Positions 58,494 through 64,000 of a stretch of 64,000 bases of DNA are shown in pieces. The position numbers were made by a program, and so were the translations under genes. How positions within the stretch are numbered: position 1 is the first letter of the stretch; the number at the start of each line of letters is the position of its first letter. The notes under the pieces are model-generated. The model had not been told where the DNA came from, searched no databases, and saw nothing but the letters and a program-made list of their open reading frames with translations. This DNA is from an uncultured Oscillospiraceae bacterium (GTDB lineage Bacteria > Bacillota > Clostridia > Oscillospirales > Oscillospiraceae): contig CAKTKU010000003.1 in the NCBI GenBank assembly GCA_934572335.1, positions 1 through 64,000 on the forward strand. Reading direction: 5' to 3'.

Positions 58494-60092
58494 TTATCGC
58501 TGCATTTTCTCCGCAAGCTTTTCCATCTGGTCGGCGTAGCGGGCGAGCTCCTTGTTCGCCCGGCCCTCGAGCGTGCGGCTGACGCGCAGCAGCTTCTCCG
58601 CCGCGGCGATAAGGCGCTCGAACACGGGGCTGACGCGGCGCGCCTTCGTTTTCTCTATCGGCTTGCCCTCCGTCATGCGCACGAACTCGCCACGCAGCAG
58701 GTCGTAGCAGGTGCCGCTGTACGGGGCGTAGGCGTTGTAGCCCAGCTCGTCATTGAGACACCTGACGAAGCTGTCCGCCGCGTCCGGGTCGCCGTGGTTT
58801 ATAAACACGAGCTTGGGCTTTTGCTCAAAGCCCTTGAGCCACGCGATGAGTCCGCCCTTGTCCGCGTGCCCGCTCACGCCGGGCAGCACGTCGATCTGCG
58901 CATTCACGGCGATCTCCTCGCCGAGGAGCTTGAGCTTCTTCGCCCCGTCGATGAGGATGCGTCCGGGCGTGCCGACCGCCTGATACCCCACGAAGAGCAC
59001 CATGGTCTCGCTCTTCCAGAGGTTGTGCTTGAGATGGTGGCGGATGCGCCCCGCGTCGCACATGCCGCTCGCGGAGATTATCACCTTGGGTGTCGGGTCG
59101 TCGTTTATCGCCTTGGATTCCTCCAGCGACACTGTCAGCTTCAACCCGGGGAACACCAGCGGGTTCACGCCGGAGCGTATCACGGCGCGCATCTCATCGT
59201 CGACAAACTGCGTGTCGCACTGGAGGAACACGCGCGTCGCCTCCACGGCGAGCGGACTGTCGACATACACGGGGAAGTCCCCGTGCCCGCGGACGAGGCC
59301 GCGCTCCTTTATCTCGCGTATGAAATACAGCATCTCCTGCGTGCGCCCGACGGCGAACGACGGGATGATGAGGTTTCCGCCCCGGTCGAGCACGGTCTGG
59401 ATGCGCTGGGCGAGCTCCGAGACATAGTCGGCGCGCTCCGCCGCGTGGTATCTGTCGCCGTAGGTCGACTCCATGACGAGATACTCCGTGTCCTTCACGT
59501 GCTGCGGGTCGCGCAGTATGGGCTGATCGGTGTTGCCGATGTCGCCGGAGAAGGTGATCTTGCGCGTCTCGCCGTTCTCGGTCAGCCATGTCTCTATCGC
59601 CGCCGAGCCGAGGAGATGCCCCACATCCGTGAGGCGGATGGTGACGCTCTCGTTTATCTGCACGCGCTCGCCGTAGGAGCACGGGCGCATGAGCCTGAGC
59701 GCGCCCTCGGCGTCCTCCATGTCGTAAAGCGGCTCGACCGGCGGCTCTCCACGGCGCTCGCCCTTGCGGCTTTTCCACTCCGCGTCGGACATCTGGATGT
59801 TCGCACAGTCGCGCAGCATTATCTCGCACAGCGAGCACGTGGCGGCGCTGGCGTATATCGGGCCGCGGTAGCCCTGCTTATACAAAAGCGGCAGCTTGCC
59901 GGAGTGGTCGATGTGCGCGTGCGTCAGCAGCACAAAGTCCAGCTCCCCCGCCGCGACGGGCAGCGGCTCGTTGACGAAGAGGTCCTTCCCCTGCTCCATG
60001 CCGCAGTCGACGATGCCCTTTTTGTAGCCGACCTCTATGTAGGTCATGCTGCCGGTGACCTCGTGCGCCGCGCCGAGAAATGTTATTTTCAT
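58494..60092 (-). CDS. MBL-fold beta-CASP ribonuclease-like hydrolase
   Basis: 532 residues. The metal site HAHIDHSG is motif 2 of the metallo-beta-lactamase fold; GHLLGSAAIE and FSGDIGNTDQPIL are motifs 3 and 4. The beta-CASP insertion (residues of about 210-390) and the RNA-specificity C-terminus with SGHADKGGL follow. CPSF-73-like bacterial proteins of this layout act on RNA. A C-terminal helical tail of about 60 residues is extra. It lies downstream of polC. Confidence 0.92.
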   Translation of the reverse strand: MKITFLGAAHEVTGSMTYIEVGYKKGIVDCGMEQGKDLFVNEPLPVAAGELDFVLLTHAHIDHSGKLPLLYKQGYRGPIYASAATCSLCEIMLRDCANIQMSDAEWKSRKGERRGEPPVEPLYDMEDAEGALRLMRPCSYGERVQINESVTIRLTDVGHLLGSAAIETWLTENGETRKITFSGDIGNTDQPILRDPQHVKDTEYLVMESTYGDRYHAAERADYVSELAQRIQTVLDRGGNLIIPSFAVGRTQEMLYFIREIKERGLVRGHGDFPVYVDSPLAVEATRVFLQCDTQFVDDEMRAVIRSGVNPLVFPGLKLTVSLEESKAINDDPTPKVIISASGMCDAGRIRHHLKHNLWKSETMVLFVGYQAVGTPGRILIDGAKKLKLLGEEIAVNAQIDVLPGVSGHADKGGLIAWLKGFEQKPKLVFINHGDPDAADSFVRCLNDELGYNAYAPYSGTCYDLLRGEFVRMTEGKPIEKTKARRVSPVFERLIAAAEKLLRVSRTLEGRANKELARYADQMEKLAEKMQR

Positions 60093-60121
60093 ACGCTTTC
60101 CTCATTTCTTTATGGTTATAT

Positions 60122-60157
60122 GACGAAAGCCCGGCGTGTTGTGTTCCGGGTTTCGTC
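60122..60157 (-). terminator. Hairpin after polC
   Basis: GACGAAACCCGG and CCGGGCTTTCGTC pair over 12 bp with one bulged base and an 11-base loop in the gap between polC and the MBL gene. The T-tract is weak, so read-through is likely. Confidence 0.5.
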
Positions 60158-60167
60158 CAAGTTCTTC

Positions 60168-63100
60168 TTATATATCAAAGAGGTTTATCTGGTTCGACTC
60201 CGGCATATCGCCGAGCGCGCCGAGCTCCCTGAGCGTGTCAAGGTGGGTCTGGCTGACCTTGGGGCAGGCGGCGCCCAGCTCCTGAATGGAGATGAACTGC
60301 TTGCCGAGCGTCTTGACACGGGCAAGGTCGATGGCGGCCGTCTCGCCGAGACCGGAGATGGACACGAACGGCGGGCGGAGCTTGCCGTCGGAGGTGATGG
60401 CAAACTTCGTCGCCTCCGATTCATACAGGTCTATCGGCGCGAACTCAAACCCGCGCATATTGAACTCATACACGGCCTCCAGCGTCACGAGCAGATCCTC
60501 CTCGTTCGCGGAGAGCTGGCGCTTTTTCATCTCGCCGATGTTGCGCCGCACCTCGTCCGTGCCGCCGCACATGAGCTTCGCGTCGAAGCCGCCCTTCTGG
60601 CTGCGGCGGTAGAAATACGCCGAGTAGAACGCGAGGGGCTTGTGCACCTTGAACCACGCGATGCGGAAAGCCATCATGACGTACGCCACAGCGTGCGCCT
60701 TCGGGAAGAGGTAGGCGATCTTGCGGCAGGACTCGATATACCAGTCCGGCACGCCGCGGTCACGCATCTGCTGCTCCGCGTCGCCGGGGAACTCCCCGCT
60801 CTTTTTCACCTTGCCCTTTCGCACGGCCTCCATCGTCTTGAACGCGAGCGCCGGGGCGATGCCGACGGAGATGAGGTATATCATGATATCGTCGCGGCAG
60901 CCCACCGCCTCGTTGACCGTCGCGGTGCCGGAGGTGACAAGGTCGCGGATGTTGCCCGCCCACACGTCCGTGCCGTGGCTGAAGCCGGAAAGGCGGATGA
61001 GCGTGTCAAACTGCCTGGGCTGGGTATCGACGAGCATCTGGCGGGTGAAGGGCGTGCCGAACTCCGGCACGCCGATGGAGCCAGTTTTGCCGATGATCTC
61101 GTCATCGTCCGGCAGACCGAGCGCCGCGGGCGAGGTGAAGATGGACATGGTCTCGGGGTCGGAGAGGGATATTTCCTTCGCGTCCACCCTTTCGCCCAGC
61201 TGCTCGGAGAGGTCCTCCATCATGCGGATCATCGTCGGGTCATCATGCCCCAGCTCGTCGAGCTTGAGGAGGTTCGCCTCCATGCAGTGGTATTCAAAAT
61301 GCGTTGTGATAATATCGCTGTTGGGGTCGTCTGCCGGGTGCTGCACGGGGCAGAAGTCCGTGATGTCCTTGTCCTGCGGCACGACGACGAGCCCGCCGGG
61401 GTGCTGCCCCGTTGTGCGCTTTATGCCCACAAGCCCCTGCGCGAGGCGGTTCTCCTCCGCCTTGCTGGCCTTTATACCGCGCTCCTCAAGGTACTTTTTC
61501 ACGTAGCCGTAGGCGGTCTTCTCCGCGAGCGTGCCGATCGTCCCGGCACGGAAAACATGGTCGGAGCCGAAAAGCGTCTCGGTGTACTTGTGCGCCTTCG
61601 CCTGGTACTCGCCGGAGAAGTTGAGGTCTATATCAGGGGTCTTTTCGTTGCCGGGGAAGCCGAGGAACGTCTCAAACGGGATGTTGAACCCGTCGCGGCG
61701 CATACGCGCGCCGCACTCGGGGCAGTCCTTTTCCGGCATATCCGCGCCGCAGCCGTAGCTGCCGTCGAGGATGAACTCGCTGTGGCAGCACTTGGGGCAG
61801 ACATAGTGCGGCGGGAGGGAGTTGACCTCAGTGATGCCGGACATGTACGCCACGATCGACGAGCCGACAGACCCACGCGAGCCGACGAGGTAGCCGTTTT
61901 CGAGCGAGTTTTCAACGAGCTTCTGCGCGGACATATATATAACGTCGTAGTTATGGTCGAGTATGGTGTTGAGCTCAACGTCCACGCGCTCCTGCACGAG
62001 CGCGGGCGGATTCTCGCCGTAGATGCGGTGCATCTTGTCGTACACCAGCGTTTTCAGCTGCTCGGCGGAGTTCTCGATCTTCGGGGGGAAGAGGTCCTTT
62101 GGCAGAAGCTCTATCTCCTCCACCTGATCGGCGATGGCGCGGGTGTTGGTTATGACGACCTCCTTCGCCGTCTCCTCGCCGAGGTACATGAACTCCTGCA
62201 CCATCTCGTCCGTTGTGCGGAAGAAGATGGGGCAGCTGCGGTCCGCGTCGGAGAATTTCTTTGCCGCTTGAAGTATCTTGCGGTACTGCTCGTCCTCCGC
62301 GTCCATGAAGTGCACGTCGGACGCGGCAATGACGGGCTTATTGAGCTTTCTGCCGAGGTTTAGGATCGTGCGGTTATAATCCTCCAGCACGTGCCTGTCG
62401 CGCACCGTGCCGTTATCTATGAGAAAGGCGTTATTGCATATGGGCTGTATCTCAAGATAGTCGTAGAACGACGCGATCTTTTCCAGTTCCTTCGCGCTCG
62501 CGCCCTTCATCACCGCGCCGTAAAGCTCGCCCATGCCGCAGGCGGAGCCAACAAGTATGCCCTCGCGGTGCTGCACCAGAAGGCTCTTTGGTATGTTCGG
62601 CGTGCGGTGGAAGTGCTTGAGGTAGGACTGCGAGATCATCTCGTAGAGGTTTTTCAGCCCCGTGCGGTTTTTCACCAGAAGTATCATGTGATAGGTCTTG
62701 GCGATGTCCGTGCGGCGGAGGGAGTGGTAGATGCGCTCAATATCGTCCACGGTCTTCGCGCCCTGCGCGCGAAGCATCGGTATGAACTTGTCCATCATCC
62801 GCGCCACGACCATCGCGTCGTCCGAGGCGCGGTGGTGGTTGAACTGCGGCAGACCGAGGTGATTAGAGACAATATCCAGCTTGAAGCGCTTGAGCTCCGG
62901 CAAGAGCGCTTGCGAGAGGGCGAGCGTGTCCATAAACACCGGCGCGAAGCGCAGACCCTGCCGGTTCGCCGCCGCCGTCATGAACCCCACGTCAAAATGC
63001 GCGTTGTGCGCGATTATCGGGCGGTCGCCCACGAAGTCCATGAACATCTCCATGGCGGTCTTCTCGTCGGGCGCGCCGGCGACGTCGCTGTCGCGTATGC

Positions 63101-64000
63101 CGGTGAGCTTTGTGATGTCCGGCGGGATGTGCATCTTCGGGTCGACAAAGGTGTTGAACTCCTTTATCACATTGCCGCCGGAGAAGAGCACCGCGCCGAT
63201 CTCCGTCATGCGGTCGTTCATCGCGTTGAGACCCGTGGTCTCTATGTCGAACGCCACGAACTCCGCGTCTATCGGGAGGCTGGATTTGCCTATGACGGCG
63301 CTGTTGCCGTCCATGTCGTTGAAATAGTACGCTTCGAGACCGTAAATTATCTTCACGCCCTCTTTTTTGCCCGCCTTCCACATATCCGGGAACGCCTGCG
63401 CCACGCCGTGATCCGTCACGGCTACGGCGGGCATGCCCCAGTACGCCGCGCGCTTGACAACGGCGGCGGGGTCGGTGAGCGCGTCCATCGCGGAAAAGCG
63501 GGTGTGCAGATGCAGCTCCACGCGCTTTTCGGGCGCGTTGTCGGGGCGGATGATCTTCTTTGTGCGCACGATATTGCGCGGATCCATGACAAGGTCGTCG
63601 TCATACTTGGAGTATATGATCTCGCCCTGCACGGTCAGATGATCGCCCACGCCGATGGCGGCAATGACGCTTTTGTCGTCGTCCGCGCGGAAATAGCGCG
63701 ACACGCGCACGGAGTTTGTGCGGTCGGTCATGTCAAAGCACAGCACGCCGCCGCCTTTCTGCAGGCTGCGGCTCGTCACGGCGACAACATCGCCCTCTAT
63801 CACTATCCGCCCGGATTCCAGCGTGACCGTGCTCATGGGGACGCTCTTCTGCTTTATCATCCTGCCGTAGAGCACGTTCCCTGTGATGGTGCTGCCCGCG
63901 GGCTTGGCCGCGGTCTGCACCGGGCGCGGCGCGGCCTTCGGCGCGGGGTACGAGGGCTCTATCACGGCGTCGTCCAGCGCGAACACGCGGCGGATAAGCT
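60168..64000 (-). CDS. polC: DNA polymerase III PolC (5' part beyond the window)
   Basis: At least 1277 residues are present; the frame runs open to the window end, so the OB-fold N-terminus is missing. In order: OB-fold nucleic-acid-binding region (VRVSRYFRADDD), PHP domain (ELHLHTRFSAMDALTDPAAV, VTDHGVAQAFPDMW) split by the inserted 3'-5' exonuclease (FVAFDIETTGLNAMNDRMTEIGAV, IIAHNAHFDVGFM), then palm, fingers with the zinc site (CPKCCHSEF...CPECGARM), PDIDLNFSGEYQ active-site region and the C-terminal helix-hairpin-helix (ISGLGETAAIDLARV). This is the Gram-positive replicative polymerase. Confidence 0.98.
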   Translation of the reverse strand, partial: LIRRVFALDDAVIEPSYPAPKAAPRPVQTAAKPAGSTITGNVLYGRMIKQKSVPMSTVTLESGRIVIEGDVVAVTSRSLQKGGGVLCFDMTDRTNSVRVSRYFRADDDKSVIAAIGVGDHLTVQGEIIYSKYDDDLVMDPRNIVRTKKIIRPDNAPEKRVELHLHTRFSAMDALTDPAAVVKRAAYWGMPAVAVTDHGVAQAFPDMWKAGKKEGVKIIYGLEAYYFNDMDGNSAVIGKSSLPIDAEFVAFDIETTGLNAMNDRMTEIGAVLFSGGNVIKEFNTFVDPKMHIPPDITKLTGIRDSDVAGAPDEKTAMEMFMDFVGDRPIIAHNAHFDVGFMTAAANRQGLRFAPVFMDTLALSQALLPELKRFKLDIVSNHLGLPQFNHHRASDDAMVVARMMDKFIPMLRAQGAKTVDDIERIYHSLRRTDIAKTYHMILLVKNRTGLKNLYEMISQSYLKHFHRTPNIPKSLLVQHREGILVGSACGMGELYGAVMKGASAKELEKIASFYDYLEIQPICNNAFLIDNGTVRDRHVLEDYNRTILNLGRKLNKPVIAASDVHFMDAEDEQYRKILQAAKKFSDADRSCPIFFRTTDEMVQEFMYLGEETAKEVVITNTRAIADQVEEIELLPKDLFPPKIENSAEQLKTLVYDKMHRIYGENPPALVQERVDVELNTILDHNYDVIYMSAQKLVENSLENGYLVGSRGSVGSSIVAYMSGITEVNSLPPHYVCPKCCHSEFILDGSYGCGADMPEKDCPECGARMRRDGFNIPFETFLGFPGNEKTPDIDLNFSGEYQAKAHKYTETLFGSDHVFRAGTIGTLAEKTAYGYVKKYLEERGIKASKAEENRLAQGLVGIKRTTGQHPGGLVVVPQDKDITDFCPVQHPADDPNSDIITTHFEYHCMEANLLKLDELGHDDPTMIRMMEDLSEQLGERVDAKEISLSDPETMSIFTSPAALGLPDDDEIIGKTGSIGVPEFGTPFTRQMLVDTQPRQFDTLIRLSGFSHGTDVWAGNIRDLVTSGTATVNEAVGCRDDIMIYLISVGIAPALAFKTMEAVRKGKVKKSGEFPGDAEQQMRDRGVPDWYIESCRKIAYLFPKAHAVAYVMMAFRIAWFKVHKPLAFYSAYFYRRSQKGGFDAKLMCGGTDEVRRNIGEMKKRQLSANEEDLLVTLEAVYEFNMRGFEFAPIDLYESEATKFAITSDGKLRPPFVSISGLGETAAIDLARVKTLGKQFISIQELGAACPKVSQTHLDTLRELGALGDMPESNQINLFDI

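Noticed and set aside
58794..62363. An 1189-codon plus-strand frame opposite the MBL and polC genes
   Set aside because: It spans two genes and their gap, mirrors their codon periodicity and has no recognisable domain or ribosome site.
1..64000. CRISPR arrays, rRNA, tRNA, insertion sequences or prophage structural genes
   Set aside because: None was recognised on either strand when reading through.

Overview
The window reads as GC-rich Clostridia DNA, probably from an Oscillospiraceae/Ruminococcaceae-type gut bacterium. The evidence is a Gram-positive PolC, a pheS T-box, IreB, a PstSCAB-PhoU-PhoPR block, an ECF transporter module next to truA, BlaI/M56 regulation, many lipoproteins and no outer-membrane genes. 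No rRNA, tRNA, CRISPR array, transposase or integrase was recognised.

Layout. 1-3934 (minus) is an operon of a beta-helix lipoprotein, a BlaI repressor and an M56 sensor protease that carries the same beta-helix module, behind a promoter with BlaI-like sites. 4222-12094 (plus) holds htpG, hemW, a VanW protein, metG and a NUDIX hydrolase. About 12100-16140 is an AT-rich island with an unknown membrane protein, a Cys-rich Ltp lipoprotein, an XRE regulator and a three-gene cassette (ADP-ribosyltransferase-like toxin, small antitoxin, SecB-like chaperone) resembling CmdTAC phage-defence modules. 16203-20600 (minus) holds ireB and T-box-controlled pheST. 20734-22463 (plus) is a GerS-like lipoprotein plus alr. 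Then come an ECF sigma/anti-sigma pair, a 31-residue membrane protein and a HAD phosphatase.

25181-32486 (minus) is the phosphate operon pstS-pstC-pstA-[pyridoxamine kinase]-pstB-phoU-phoP-phoR, with Pho-box-like repeats upstream. 32754-36029 (plus) is a TrpXYZ-type ABC importer preceded by a tyrosine-rich leader peptide and a terminator, which looks like ribosome-mediated attenuation. 36087-43503 (minus) is a sugar-type ABC importer followed by a HlyD-type adaptor, whose coiled coil is coded by conspicuously AT-rich DNA, and a MacB-like membrane protein; palindromic operators sit on two promoters. 43759-54301 (minus) holds NlpC/P60, DUF523, rhomboid, macrodomain, a zinc-finger Clp ATPase, CvpA, truA, ecfT-ecfA2-ecfA1 and a methyltransferase. 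54429-58344 (minus) holds a solute-binding protein that appears circularly permuted, a class A beta-lactamase-like membrane protein and a pseudokinase-TM-C-type-lectin protein. 58494-64000 (minus) is a beta-CASP MBL nuclease and the 3' part of polC.

The observations most worth following are the toxin-antitoxin-chaperone cassette in a low-GC island, the Tyr-codon attenuator, the M56/beta-helix sensor operon, the pseudokinase-lectin protein, the permuted binding protein and the mosaic adaptor gene. All calls come from reading the sequence; no database search or folding program was run.
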